Source: an uncultured Novosphingobium sp. (GTDB lineage Bacteria; Pseudomonadota; Alphaproteobacteria; Sphingomonadales; Sphingomonadaceae). From it: a stretch of 64,000 nucleotides of DNA. The stretch is taken from assembly GCA_946886365.1 (NCBI GenBank), contig CAMPIM010000001.1, positions 1 to 64,000 of the forward strand, written 5' to 3'. The notes beneath the pieces were generated by a model. The model did not search any database and was not told the DNA's origin. It saw only the letters and a list, made by a program, of their open reading frames with translations. The position numbers and the translations under genes are program-made. Positions 36,389 to 45,197 of the stretch are shown here, piece by piece. Every line of letters starts with the position of its first letter. Position 1 is the stretch's first letter.

Positions 36389-36472
36389 TTGCAGTTTCCG
36401 CGCAAGTTGTAAATTGCAGCTTTCATTGCCGATTTGTAAGTCCAATGCAGAACGGCGGCGAGGGAACAGGTT

Positions 36473-37759
36473 TTGGCGGACGACGGGGAGATGAAAGAGG
36501 CGCGGATCGCGCTGGCGCGGGAGATGTTCGACGTCGCGCTGTCCGCGGTATCTGCGGAGCGATGCTTGCCTTCGCATATGCCATCCCCGCCGAAAGGACG
36601 GCGGCTGGTGCTAGCAGTGGGCAAGGCGGGCGCGGCGATGGCAGACGTTGCGCTTCGCCACTCTCCACAGGGGACGCAAACGATCATCCTTACGCCCTAC
36701 GGCCACGGCCTGCCGCCCGGAACCTTCCCCGCCGACGCCCTCGTGATCGAAGCCGGACACCCCTTGCCCGACGAGCACGGTCAGCGCGCGGCGCAGATGA
36801 TCCAGGAAGCCGTTCGAGACCTTGGTGAAGAGGATCAATTGCTGGCGCTGATCTCTGGCGGTGGCTCTGCGTTGTTGGCATTGCCGGTCGATGGTGTATC
36901 GCTGGATGATAAGCGCCGCGTAACGCGCGAGCTGCTGTTTTGCGGCGCTACCATTTCGCAGATCAATTGCGTGCGCACGCACTTGTCGCAGGTCAAGGGC
37001 GGGCGTCTGGCCGCGCTGGCGCATCCTGCGGAGGTCGTTACATTGGCCTTTTCCGACGTGCCGGGCGACGATCCAGCCTTGATCGCTTCAGGTCCCACCG
37101 TTGCCGACCGGACGACACTGGCCGACGCGCGCCGCGTGATCGAACGCTATCGCATCACTGTGCCGGACAATGTGATGGCGGTGTTGAGCGACGACCGCCA
37201 CGCCACGCCGCGTCCGGGGTCGCCCGAACTCGCGCGGACCGATACGCGGATCGTCGCGCGCAACCGCATGGCGCTGGAAGCCGCAGGGGAAGTCGCCAGG
37301 GCGGCGGGATACAAGCCCGTCTATTTGGGTGACGATCTGGAAGGGGACGCGACCGAACTCGGCATCGTCCACGCTGCGCTCGCCCTGCATCATCAGCGGA
37401 AGGGCGGACGATGGGCGCTGCTGTCTGGTGGCGAAACCACCGTGCTGGTCGGCAATCCGTCAGGTAGTGGCGGGCGCAACAGCGAATATATGCTGAGCCT
37501 CGCCATGTCGCTGGACGCCGCGCCGGGCATATCGGCGCTGGCGTGCGATACCGATGGCATCGATGGCGTGGGCGGCCATGCGGGGGCCATCGTCGATGAA
37601 AGCACTTTGGCGCGGGCTCGTGCCGCGGGCATGTCGGCCAGCGGGATGCTGCGCGAAAATAACAGCTTCGGATTCTTCAGTGCGTTGGAGGATCTGGTGT
37701 TTACCGGGCCGACGCGCACCAACGTCAATGATTTTCGCGCTATCCTGATCGACGGGTGA
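36473..37759 (+). CDS. Glycerate 2-kinase (MOFRL/DUF4147 family)
   Basis: 428 residues. It has the two parts of class-II glycerate kinase: DUF4147 N-domain (AVGKAGAAMADVA, LISGGGSALLALPVDGVSL, TLAFSDVPGDDPALIASGPT) and the MOFRL C-domain (WALLSGGETTVLVG, ALACDTDGIDGVGGHAGAI). It phosphorylates D-glycerate to 2-phosphoglycerate, feeding lower glycolysis. The probable start is TTG 36473 with AGGGA seven bases before; ATG 36491 is the alternative. An island palindrome is 85 bp upstream. A second kinase of the same family lies at 43862, which is unusual within one locus; one may act on another hydroxy acid. Confidence 0.9.
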   Translation: MADDGEMKEARIALAREMFDVALSAVSAERCLPSHMPSPPKGRRLVLAVGKAGAAMADVALRHSPQGTQTIILTPYGHGLPPGTFPADALVIEAGHPLPDEHGQRAAQMIQEAVRDLGEEDQLLALISGGGSALLALPVDGVSLDDKRRVTRELLFCGATISQINCVRTHLSQVKGGRLAALAHPAEVVTLAFSDVPGDDPALIASGPTVADRTTLADARRVIERYRITVPDNVMAVLSDDRHATPRPGSPELARTDTRIVARNRMALEAAGEVARAAGYKPVYLGDDLEGDATELGIVHAALALHHQRKGGRWALLSGGETTVLVGNPSGSGGRNSEYMLSLAMSLDAAPGISALACDTDGIDGVGGHAGAIVDESTLARARAAGMSASGMLRENNSFGFFSALEDLVFTGPTRTNVNDFRAILIDG

Positions 37760-37775
37760 GCCCACATGCGGAACG

Positions 37776-38504
37776 TCAGTCGGCGGGCGCCCCATGAATT
37801 TTCCAGGCCGCGCCGATAGCGAAATGGCTGAGGATCAAGTCGTCCGCCGTCAGCGCGTCGCCCGCGCGGACAGCTTCATAGATGCGGCGGTGATGATCGA
37901 CCAGATATTCCCGCGCCATTGGGCTGTCCGCAATGCGTTGGCGCCGTTCGACATGGGATCGTTCCAGCAGGTGCGTGATCGTGCCGTAGACGGTTGACAG
38001 CGCAGGTGAGTGCGCAGCCGCGACCAGCTGCGTATGGAAATTGAGGTCGGCATGACCACCTTTGGCGACATCGCCGATCGTCGCTTCTATATCCTCCAGC
38101 GCCTGTTCAAGATTTTGGCGATCTTCTTCCGTAGCGCGGGCGCAGGCCAGCCTTAGCGCCTGCCGCTCCAACGCGATCCGCACCTCGACAATATCGTCGA
38201 TGATTGCCGGTTGCTGCGCCAGAGCGAGCGAGAAGAATTCGCCCAGCACCGATGCATCGGGAACGCGCACGGTGCTGGCGCGGCCGTGGCGTGTTTCCAG
38301 CACGCCGATCATCTCCATCGCCCGCACAGCTTCGCGCACGGCCGGGCGGCTTACCCCTAAGCTGAGCGCGAGTTCCCGCTCGCCCGGCAGGCGGTGACCG
38401 GTCTGGACGCCGCCATTCATCAGCAGATCGCGCAAATGGGCAAGCACCCGGCGATATCCGGAACTTTCTGGCTCTGAGGCTAGAGTGGCGCACTCTATGG
38501 TCAT
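37776..38504 (-). CDS. GntR-family regulator with FCD domain
   Basis: 242 residues. The winged helix (LRDLLMNGGVQTGHRLPGER, then LSLGVSRPAVREAVRAMEMI) is followed by an FCD ligand domain from about residue 95, with the metal-coordinating pattern Asp/His in DLNFHTQLVAAAH and DHHRRIYEAV. FCD regulators sense sugar acids, short organic acids or fatty acyl groups and bind TGGTnnnACCA-like sites; one such site lies at 32760. It converges on the glycerate kinase (16-bp gap) and is divergent from the second propeller gene. Likely a repressor of part of the island. Confidence 0.9.
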   Translation of the reverse strand: MTIECATLASEPESSGYRRVLAHLRDLLMNGGVQTGHRLPGERELALSLGVSRPAVREAVRAMEMIGVLETRHGRASTVRVPDASVLGEFFSLALAQQPAIIDDIVEVRIALERQALRLACARATEEDRQNLEQALEDIEATIGDVAKGGHADLNFHTQLVAAAHSPALSTVYGTITHLLERSHVERRQRIADSPMAREYLVDHHRRIYEAVRAGDALTADDLILSHFAIGAAWKIHGAPAD

Positions 38505-38532
38505 CGTGCGGCTTTATCGCCCGCAAGCGCTG

Positions 38533-38547
38533 CTGACCAGTGGTTAG
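38533..38547. promoter_or_regulatory. Near-palindrome before the GntR gene (possible autoregulation)
   Basis: CTGACCA-G-TGGTTAG is symmetrical with one mismatch and contains the ACCA/TGGT half sites of FCD regulators in inverse order. It is 29 bp before the GntR start. A degenerate copy of the island palindrome, GTCCACATAGTGAAA, follows at 38555-38569 on the side of the divergent propeller gene. Confidence 0.35.
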
Positions 38548-38637
38548 TCTGGCTGTCCACATAGTGAAACGGCAACAGGCCCTGCTTGACTTATTACGGC
38601 CATCACGTTGCTTGCGCAGGGACAAGGAGACAGATCG

Positions 38638-39705
38638 ATGAAGGCAAAATATCTCTCGTTATCCGTCATGCTCGCGGTGCTGCCCCTGTCTGCGCTTCCG
38701 GCGCAGACCTTTACGCGGGGCGATGCCGTTCCTGCCGCGATGCCGCTGGGGAATAAGCTGGGCAATCCAATCCAGGACATGCCCCCCGGACAGCGGCTGA
38801 TTTCAGCCTTCGGGGAGCGGCCGGTCTTTTCACCCAAGGGCGACAAGCTGGCCTTCATCGGCAAATCCTACGGTGACGCTTTCGAATATGACATGACGAC
38901 GGGGCGTACCCGCAACTTGACAGGCCATGCGCCGAGCGAAGGTTATTTGCGGGTGCATTATCTTGCTGATGGCAGCTACGCGCTGCTCGGTCCCCGTATA
39001 TTGGGAAAGACAAGGGAAGAGACGCGCCACGGCCGCATCGAACTATTCTGGATGGACCCGCAGGCGATGCGCGCACCAGTGCCACTGGGCATCACGGTGT
39101 TCGAAGGGATAGCGCTCAGCCCACGCAGCAATATGATCGCCTGGAGCCAGGTAAAGCCTGCAGCAGGTGGCAAGCCAGCATCGACCACCATTTATACGGG
39201 GCGCGTTGCCGTTAACGGGCAATCTGCGAAGTTGGAAGATGTACGGGAAATCGTGACGACGACTGAATGCTTCGTCGAAGCGCAAGACTTCCTGCCGGGC
39301 GATAAGGGGCTGGTCATGCCCTGCTATGGTTTTGGCAAGGGGCCGACGGGCGTGGAGACAAAGGTGTTGTCCGTAGATTTCGCGACCAAAAAGATCACCG
39401 AATATCCGACGCTATCCACCCTTTATGGCGAAGTCGAAGGGATTTTCCCGGACGGAAAGCGGGCATTGGTGGAATGCGCACAGGACCGCGCCAAAGGCAT
39501 GGATCTGTGTGTCCTTGATCTTGATCCAAAGAAGCCGCGCTACACGCGCATGACGAACATCGTGCAATATGGTGGCTGGAAATATGGCAATCCGGTCGTG
39601 CGGCCCGATGGCCGGATGATCGCTGCGCAAGTGGGATCGGCGGACGTGATCGATGCGGGCGTGGGGCAGGGCATCGTGCTGATGGACCTGGCGCCGGACT
39701 TTTGA
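38638..39705 (+). CDS. Exported beta-propeller protein (WD40/TolB-like)
   Basis: 355 residues. A Sec signal (YLSLSVMLAVLPLSALPAQ) precedes propeller repeats such as PVFSPKGDKLAFIGK and GNPVVRPDGRMIAAQVG, of the same PD40/TolB type as the protein at 30049, though shorter and only loosely alike. AAGGAG precedes ATG 38638. It is monocistronic, divergent from the GntR gene. The two propellers flank the sugar-uptake genes of the island and probably work in the periplasm on the same substrate. No enzymatic residue can be assigned. Confidence 0.72.
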   Translation: MKAKYLSLSVMLAVLPLSALPAQTFTRGDAVPAAMPLGNKLGNPIQDMPPGQRLISAFGERPVFSPKGDKLAFIGKSYGDAFEYDMTTGRTRNLTGHAPSEGYLRVHYLADGSYALLGPRILGKTREETRHGRIELFWMDPQAMRAPVPLGITVFEGIALSPRSNMIAWSQVKPAAGGKPASTTIYTGRVAVNGQSAKLEDVREIVTTTECFVEAQDFLPGDKGLVMPCYGFGKGPTGVETKVLSVDFATKKITEYPTLSTLYGEVEGIFPDGKRALVECAQDRAKGMDLCVLDLDPKKPRYTRMTNIVQYGGWKYGNPVVRPDGRMIAAQVGSADVIDAGVGQGIVLMDLAPDF

Positions 39706-39713
39706 TCCTAGGA

Positions 39714-39743
39714 TTGGGGAGGAACTGAGAGTTGCCTCCCCAA
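39714..39743. terminator. Bidirectional terminator between convergent genes
   Basis: TTGGGGAGG (39714-39722) pairs perfectly with CCTCCCCAA (39735-39743) over a 12-base loop. It fills the 46-bp gap between the convergent propeller and glycosidase-like genes. Confidence 0.65.
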
Positions 39744-39751
39744 CCCCGCAA

Positions 39752-41908
39752 TCAAGCAAGCGTCAATTGCACCGCTTCGAACGTGTCGACTGGCGGCAGG
39801 TCGAACCATAGATGGTCGCCATCGCCATTCCGTCGCTTGCCCTTTACCGATTTGCCCGTCACCAGCATCTGCGCCGTGCTGCCCACTGATCCGCGCACGC
39901 CCAGCTTCAGGCCGTGGGCGATGATGGGATCGCCATAATGGGTGTTGCGTTGGCCCGAATAGTTGATGACGTGTACCAGCATCTTGCCCGTATGGGCCTG
40001 CTGCATCGCCATCATCTCCATCGGTCCCGGCCCTTCCAGCACCAATGGCGGTGGCGGTGCATAGCGGGCGATCAGGCTTTCAAACAGCACCCGATGTGCA
40101 TCCAGCCCATCGCGATAATAAAGCCAGTCGGGCAGCCAGGGGATGTGCACATGGTGCCCCTTGCCATAGGCCATGACCAGCGCGCCAGAGTCGGCGCGCC
40201 CCGCTTCGCCCGGCCGGGCATAGGAAAATTCGGGCGGGCCAAAACGCTGGTCGGGCGCGAAAGGGATCAGGCTCGACGCGCCGCTGCGGGGGATGACTGG
40301 GAAGAAGTCCGCATCGATCGGCATGCGGCCGGGTCCCATGGGGATGGCGGCCTTGCTCATGTCGAGCGACCAGCCATGAGCATCGCGCGGCTGACCGAAG
40401 CTGGCCACCGGGCTGGACTTCATCGCCGAGCCGGAGCGCGGCTTTCCCCCTTGCCCCTGTGCGCCGGTATAGCCGGTCGCGATGAGCAGGCCGCCGGCCT
40501 CGACGAAGGCGTCGAGCGCATCGGCATCCTCATCGCTCAAGGTCATGATATGCGGCATGATGATGACGTCATAGGCTTTGTCGCGCGTCGCGTTGCGCAC
40601 CTGCATTCGGTTAGTCATCCAGAAGGGGAGGCGGGCATCGACCAGCGCCTGATAGGCCCCGCGCTGCGCACCGATGCCATAGCGCGCCAGCCCGGCGCCG
40701 GGTGACTGGAAAATCGATCCCATATTGTAGATCGCGACGCGGGCAGCCGGGGTCAGCCCGGCATAATGCTGTTCATTGGCGGCGTGCCAGTGGAAAAGGC
40801 GCGAGACGGGAGGCAGAAACCGAGGATCGTCCTGATCGTTGAGCGTTCCCATCAGATAAAGGTCGAGCTTGGCGCCCGTGCCAAGCGCCTGCGCGAAACG
40901 CAGCATGTGGTTTTCGGTGCTTTCCGTCACCTGCCGCCAAGGATAGTCGATATGCGCAGTGGAGGTTGCGGAAAAGGCCTTGCCCGGCGCAAGCGCCATG
41001 AGCGCCCGTGTCTGTTCGCCCATGGCGTATGGCCATTCGGGCGCCTTGCGCGACACCCGGCGCTGCACCTCTCCGCGCGCAACGACGCCGCCGAAAAAAT
41101 CCATCAAAGGCACATGGGGCCGTGCCACCTCGATGACTGCGCGTGCCTTTGCGGAAAGCTCTGTCATGACGCGTGTTTGAAACTGCTGATAAGCATCCCA
41201 ATTGGGATCGGTGCCGTCTTCGGTTTTGGGTAGGTCCAGCTTGTACAGTTCCCGGAAGCGTCGCTTGCAATTGTCGCATACGCAAATGCCATGATCGACA
41301 TCGGAATAGTCGGTGCGGACGAAGCCGGTCATGTTGAAGAACATACCATCCACATCATGGCGTTCGACCCCTTCCTTCAATATCTGAAGGCTGTAATCCT
41401 GCGCCCAACCGCCATTGGGGCAGGCCTGGTAGGTCCCGGCATATTCACGTGGACTGCCATCGCGGTTGCGCATGAACCATTCGGGATGTGCGTCATAGGC
41501 AGGCTTCATCGCCTTGGACAGGTCGAAGCGGCCGATATAGGCCAGCCCTTCGGCATGGGCGGCGGCGACCATCTCGCCTGCGAAATCGTTTTTCAGATAG
41601 GGGTTGCGATAGTGGAGCGGCAGCTCAGTGGGATAGAAGGCAACGATCCCGCCGATGTTCGACACGATCATGTTCGCACCGAAGGCGCGGGTTTGCCGGG
41701 CGATCTCTCGCGGATCTTCCAGGGCGTCGATTTCGCGCAGGTTGGTTTGGATTATGCGATATTCATGCTTCCACCATTCGCGCCGGTTAAAGCCGCCGAT
41801 GTTGAGGGCGGACCAGGCCGGGCCGGGAATGGCGCTCATCATAGCTGCCGTGGGCAAGACGCGTACGAGGTCGCGGCGCGAGATCCCGCCGTTCGCTTTC
41901 AAGTCCAT
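39752..41908 (-). CDS. Exported glycoside-hydrolase-like protein (GHL6 plus beta-galactosidase trimerisation domain)
   Basis: About 718 residues. A twin-arginine-like signal (GISRRDLVRVLPTAAMMSAI) is followed by a TIM-barrel glycosidase domain of the hypothetical glycosyl hydrolase 6 type: RQTRAFGANMIVSNIGGIVA then FYPTELPLHYRNPYL, MVAAAHAEGLAYIGRFD, and the paired cysteines CVCDNC near residue 235. The middle and end match the beta-galactosidase trimerisation domain (LDAFVEAGGLLIATGYTG) and a C-terminal beta domain. It would cleave a glycoside in the periplasm; acid residues and linkage cannot be named. The start at 41908 is chosen by the signal and an AGGAG 10 bases away; the frame is open much further upstream. 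It has a paralogue at 48693. Confidence 0.78.
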   Translation of the reverse strand: MDLKANGGISRRDLVRVLPTAAMMSAIPGPAWSALNIGGFNRREWWKHEYRIIQTNLREIDALEDPREIARQTRAFGANMIVSNIGGIVAFYPTELPLHYRNPYLKNDFAGEMVAAAHAEGLAYIGRFDLSKAMKPAYDAHPEWFMRNRDGSPREYAGTYQACPNGGWAQDYSLQILKEGVERHDVDGMFFNMTGFVRTDYSDVDHGICVCDNCKRRFRELYKLDLPKTEDGTDPNWDAYQQFQTRVMTELSAKARAVIEVARPHVPLMDFFGGVVARGEVQRRVSRKAPEWPYAMGEQTRALMALAPGKAFSATSTAHIDYPWRQVTESTENHMLRFAQALGTGAKLDLYLMGTLNDQDDPRFLPPVSRLFHWHAANEQHYAGLTPAARVAIYNMGSIFQSPGAGLARYGIGAQRGAYQALVDARLPFWMTNRMQVRNATRDKAYDVIIMPHIMTLSDEDADALDAFVEAGGLLIATGYTGAQGQGGKPRSGSAMKSSPVASFGQPRDAHGWSLDMSKAAIPMGPGRMPIDADFFPVIPRSGASSLIPFAPDQRFGPPEFSYARPGEAGRADSGALVMAYGKGHHVHIPWLPDWLYYRDGLDAHRVLFESLIARYAPPPPLVLEGPGPMEMMAMQQAHTGKMLVHVINYSGQRNTHYGDPIIAHGLKLGVRGSVGSTAQMLVTGKSVKGKRRNGDGDHLWFDLPPVDTFEAVQLTLA

Positions 41909-41990
41909 CCTCCTCATGCTCCTGAATTGACAGATTGGAATGTCAGTCTGCACCGGCGTGCCTGGATGGACAATGATGCCGCCGACGCCG

Positions 41991-42005
41991 TTCCGCGATA
42001 TGGAA
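41991..42005. promoter_or_regulatory. Island palindrome copy 4 (candidate IclR site)
   Basis: TTCCGC-GAT-ATGGAA fits the pattern with one imperfect pair. It lies 83 bp before the glycosidase-like gene, in the divergent gap with the LctP permease. Confidence 0.55.
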
Positions 42006-42031
42006 CGGTACGCCGCCCGCCACAGTGTCTG

Positions 42032-42046
42032 TTCCGCATCGCGGAA
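42032..42046. promoter_or_regulatory. Island palindrome copy 5 (candidate IclR site)
   Basis: TTCCGC-ATC-GCGGAA is a perfect 6-bp inverted repeat. Its centre is 41 bp from that of copy 4, about four helical turns, so two bound proteins would lie on the same face of the DNA. It is 132 bp before the LctP permease gene. Confidence 0.6.
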
Positions 42047-42177
42047 AGGCGGGTATCTCTTGCCTGTCATCCTCCTTAGCGACGGTCGAACGGCTAACAG
42101 CGGGGCGAGTGGCGATACCACGGAAATTCCGCACGATTTGAAATAGACCGTGATAGGAGATGGGCAGGGATGGCGCC

Positions 42178-43848
42178 ATGATCTGGGCACAAAATTACGA
42201 CCCTTTCGGCAATGGTTTGCTGTCGGCTCTGGTCGCGGCCGTCCCCGTCGTCGTGCTGCTGGGGGCGATCGGCCTTTTTCATGTGCGGGCGCATATCGCC
42301 GCGCTGATGGGCCTGGGCGCGGGGTTGGCGGTCGCGGTGCTGGCATTCGGCATGCCTCCGGGCCTGGCGGTGCGCGCAGCCGGTTTCGGGGCGGCCTATG
42401 GGCTGCTGCCGATCGGCTGGATCGTGCTCAACATCATCTTTCTCTACCAGCTGACGGAAACGACCGGGCAGTTCCACATCCTGCGCGGCGCGATCACGTC
42501 GATCACCCCGGACAGCCGGTTGCAACTGCTGCTGATCGCCTTCTGCTTCGGTGCCTTCTTCGAAGGAGCTGCGGGGTTTGGGACGCCGGTCGCGGTCACG
42601 GGCGCGATGCTGATCGGGCTTGGTTTTACACGGCTACAGGCCTCGGGCCTGTCGCTGATCGCCAACACCGCGCCCGTCGCGTTCGGTGCGCTCGGTACGC
42701 CGCTCGTCACGCTGTCGGGAGTGACCGGACTGCCGCTGCTCGAACTTTCGGCGATGGTGGGGCGGCAGATGACGCCGTTCGCCATCATCGTGCCCTTTTG
42801 GCTGCTGGTCGCCTATTGCGGATGGCGGCGGACGATGGAGGTGCTGCCTGCGGTGCTGGTCGCTGGTGTCAGCTTTGCGCTGGTGCAGCTTCTCATCTCC
42901 AACCTTCATGGCCCTTGGCTGACCTCCATCGGCGCGGCTCTCGCGTCGATCACGGCGCTTATCGCTTTCCTGCGGATATGGCAGCCTGCGCGGATCATGC
43001 ATGTCAACGAGGCGAAGCTCGCGCCGGGTGACGAGCGGGACATGGCCGCGACCGTTGATGCCGCCCATGCACAGCCGCTGCACGATCCCGCTGCCGTTCG
43101 GCGTGCCTGGATGCCGTGGATCATCCTGACGGCGTGTGTCTTCCTGTGGGGCCTTCCCTTCATGAAGCAGGGGCTGGACGCCATCTTCGCGCTGCGCCTG
43201 CCCTTTGCCGGTCTGGACGGGGTGATCCAGCGCCTGCCTCCTGTCGTCACCGCGCCGGAATTTGAAAAGGCGGTCTATAATCTCAACCTGTTGTCGGCGA
43301 CCGGCACGGCGATATTGGTGGCCGCCCTTGCCTCCGCGCTGCTGTTGCGGGTCCCTCTGCGCACGGTCGGCCGCGTCTATCTGCGCACGTGGAAGCTGGT
43401 GCTGCCGTCGCTGCTCACCATCGCGGCGATGTTGGGGCTTGGCTATCTCACCCGTTATGGCGGCATAGACGCGACCATGGGCCTAGCCTTCGCGGCGACG
43501 GGCGTGCTCTATCCTTTCTTCGGTACCATGCTGGGGTGGCTCGGTGTCGCGGTCACCGGATCGGATACGGCCTCCAACGTGCTGTTCGGCGGATTGCAGA
43601 AGATCACGGCTGAACAGTTGAACCTGTCGCCCGTGCTGATGGCGAGTGCGAACAGCGCGGGCGGGGTCATGGGCAAGATGATCGATGCGCAGAGCATCGT
43701 CGTCGCCTCCACCGCGACGCAGTGGTTCGGTCAGGAAGGCCGCATATTGCGCCACGTCTTCGTTCACAGCCTGGTGCTGGGCTCGCTGATTGGGCTGTTC
43801 GTGATGCTGCAAGCCTATGTTTATCCCTTCACCCTTCTGGTTCCCTGA
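42178..43848 (+). CDS. L-lactate permease family transporter (LctP type)
   Basis: 556 residues with about 13 membrane helices. EGAAGFGTPVAVTGAMLIGL, the repeated NTAPVAFGALGTP and, in the second half, TGSDTASNVLFGGLQ are the signatures of the LctP family. Characterised members import L-lactate, D-lactate and glycolate with protons. Here it is the first gene of a rightward operon with glycerate kinase, hydroxypyruvate isomerase and tartronate semialdehyde reductase, so glycerate or a related hydroxy acid is the most probable cargo. CAGGGA precedes ATG 42178; ATG 42160 is in frame but touches its ribosome binding site. Confidence 0.88.
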   Translation: MIWAQNYDPFGNGLLSALVAAVPVVVLLGAIGLFHVRAHIAALMGLGAGLAVAVLAFGMPPGLAVRAAGFGAAYGLLPIGWIVLNIIFLYQLTETTGQFHILRGAITSITPDSRLQLLLIAFCFGAFFEGAAGFGTPVAVTGAMLIGLGFTRLQASGLSLIANTAPVAFGALGTPLVTLSGVTGLPLLELSAMVGRQMTPFAIIVPFWLLVAYCGWRRTMEVLPAVLVAGVSFALVQLLISNLHGPWLTSIGAALASITALIAFLRIWQPARIMHVNEAKLAPGDERDMAATVDAAHAQPLHDPAAVRRAWMPWIILTACVFLWGLPFMKQGLDAIFALRLPFAGLDGVIQRLPPVVTAPEFEKAVYNLNLLSATGTAILVAALASALLLRVPLRTVGRVYLRTWKLVLPSLLTIAAMLGLGYLTRYGGIDATMGLAFAATGVLYPFFGTMLGWLGVAVTGSDTASNVLFGGLQKITAEQLNLSPVLMASANSAGGVMGKMIDAQSIVVASTATQWFGQEGRILRHVFVHSLVLGSLIGLFVMLQAYVYPFTLLVP

Positions 43849-43861
43849 GGTGGCGCCTATT

Positions 43862-45166
43862 ATGCAGACGGCCGCCGCCCGCGCTCTGCTGGAAAGCATC
43901 TATCTTGAGGCGCTGCAGTCGGTGCGCGGCGAGAGGCTGGTCGCATCGCTTGGCGTTCCAGAGGGTGACCATTGGTCCATATGCCACCAGGGCAAAACCA
44001 TAGACTGGCCACTGGCTTCAGATGGTCGCATCGTCGTGATCGGCGCGGGAAAGGCCGTGGGGTCGCTCGCGAAGGGGCTGGAAACTCTGCTGGGTGACCG
44101 GATTTCGGATGGCTGCATCATCGTCAAGCACGGTCATGATGAGCCGCTCACGCGCATCCGGCAACTTCAGGCGGGGCATCCGATTCCTGACGCGCAGGGG
44201 ATGGAAGCCACCGCCGAAATGCTGCGCACGGTCGAAGGGCTGACCGAGCATGACAGCGTGATCGTGCTGCTCACCGGCGGTGCTTCGGCATTGATGGTCG
44301 CGCCGGTTGATGGCGTGACGCTGAAGGAGAAGGCGGCGACAACGGAAATGCTGCTGCGATCCGGCGCATCGATCGAGGAGATCAATGCCGTGCGCAAGCG
44401 CCTGTCGCGGGTGAAGGGCGGCGGGCTTCTGGACCATATCGGCCCCGCATCGGTGCTGACCTTGCTGATATCCGACGTGCCGAGCGGCGACCTCTGCATG
44501 ATCGGATCGGGGCCGACTCTTGCGGGCGGGGAAGGACAGGAGGACCCGGTCGCTATTCTCGCGCGATATGGGCTGCAAGATACTGTGCCCGCATCGATCC
44601 GGCGTGCGCTTGCCAAGGGCGTGCATCCCGTACCCCAAACGGTGGGACGGCGCGAGACATTGCTGCTGGCCGACAGCGCCACGCTGGTGGATGCTGTGCA
44701 TCGCATTGCGGCGCGGGAGGGGGTGGCCGTGCGAGATATGGATACGGCGATGGCGGGCAACACTCATGACGCGGCGCTGGCGATGGCCGCTGCCCTGCGC
44801 GTAGTACCGTCGCAGGATCGCCCCATGCTGTTGGTGTCGGCTGGGGAAACCACACTTCAGGTGACGGGCGACGGGCTGGGCGGACGTAACCAGGAATTTG
44901 CCCTGGTCGCCGCCATGGCGCTGGCTGGGCAGGACAATGCCGTCCTGCTTGCCGCTGGCACCGATGGCACCGACGGGCCAACCGATGCGGCGGGGGCTTT
45001 TGCCGATGGCGCGCTTCACGAGCGTGCGCGGGCGGTGGGGATCGACCCGGCGGAGATGCTGGTGCGCAATGACAGCTACCGATTGTTGGACGCGACGGGT
45101 GACCTGTTCCGCACCGGACCCACGGGCACCAATGTCATGGACCTGGTGCTGGGCATAGCCTTCTAA
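43862..45166 (+). CDS. Glycerate 2-kinase (MOFRL/DUF4147 family), second copy
   Basis: 434 residues. DUF4147 domain (VIGAGKAVGSLAKGLE, LLTGGASALMVAPVDGVTL, LLISDVPSGDLCMIGSGPT) and MOFRL domain (MLLVSAGETTLQVTGDGLGG, AAGTDGTDGPTDAAGAFADG). The catalytic product is 2-phosphoglycerate. It starts 13 bp after the permease, with TGAGGTGG before ATG 43862, and is followed by hydroxypyruvate isomerase. Compared with the kinase at 36473 it keeps the family motifs but differs elsewhere, so they are not a recent duplication. Within its operon it completes the path from tartronate semialdehyde to glycolysis. Confidence 0.92.
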   Translation: MQTAAARALLESIYLEALQSVRGERLVASLGVPEGDHWSICHQGKTIDWPLASDGRIVVIGAGKAVGSLAKGLETLLGDRISDGCIIVKHGHDEPLTRIRQLQAGHPIPDAQGMEATAEMLRTVEGLTEHDSVIVLLTGGASALMVAPVDGVTLKEKAATTEMLLRSGASIEEINAVRKRLSRVKGGGLLDHIGPASVLTLLISDVPSGDLCMIGSGPTLAGGEGQEDPVAILARYGLQDTVPASIRRALAKGVHPVPQTVGRRETLLLADSATLVDAVHRIAAREGVAVRDMDTAMAGNTHDAALAMAAALRVVPSQDRPMLLVSAGETTLQVTGDGLGGRNQEFALVAAMALAGQDNAVLLAAGTDGTDGPTDAAGAFADGALHERARAVGIDPAEMLVRNDSYRLLDATGDLFRTGPTGTNVMDLVLGIAF

Positions 45167-45197
45167 CCGGACGAGAATTGAAAAGAGGGGAAGAGGC

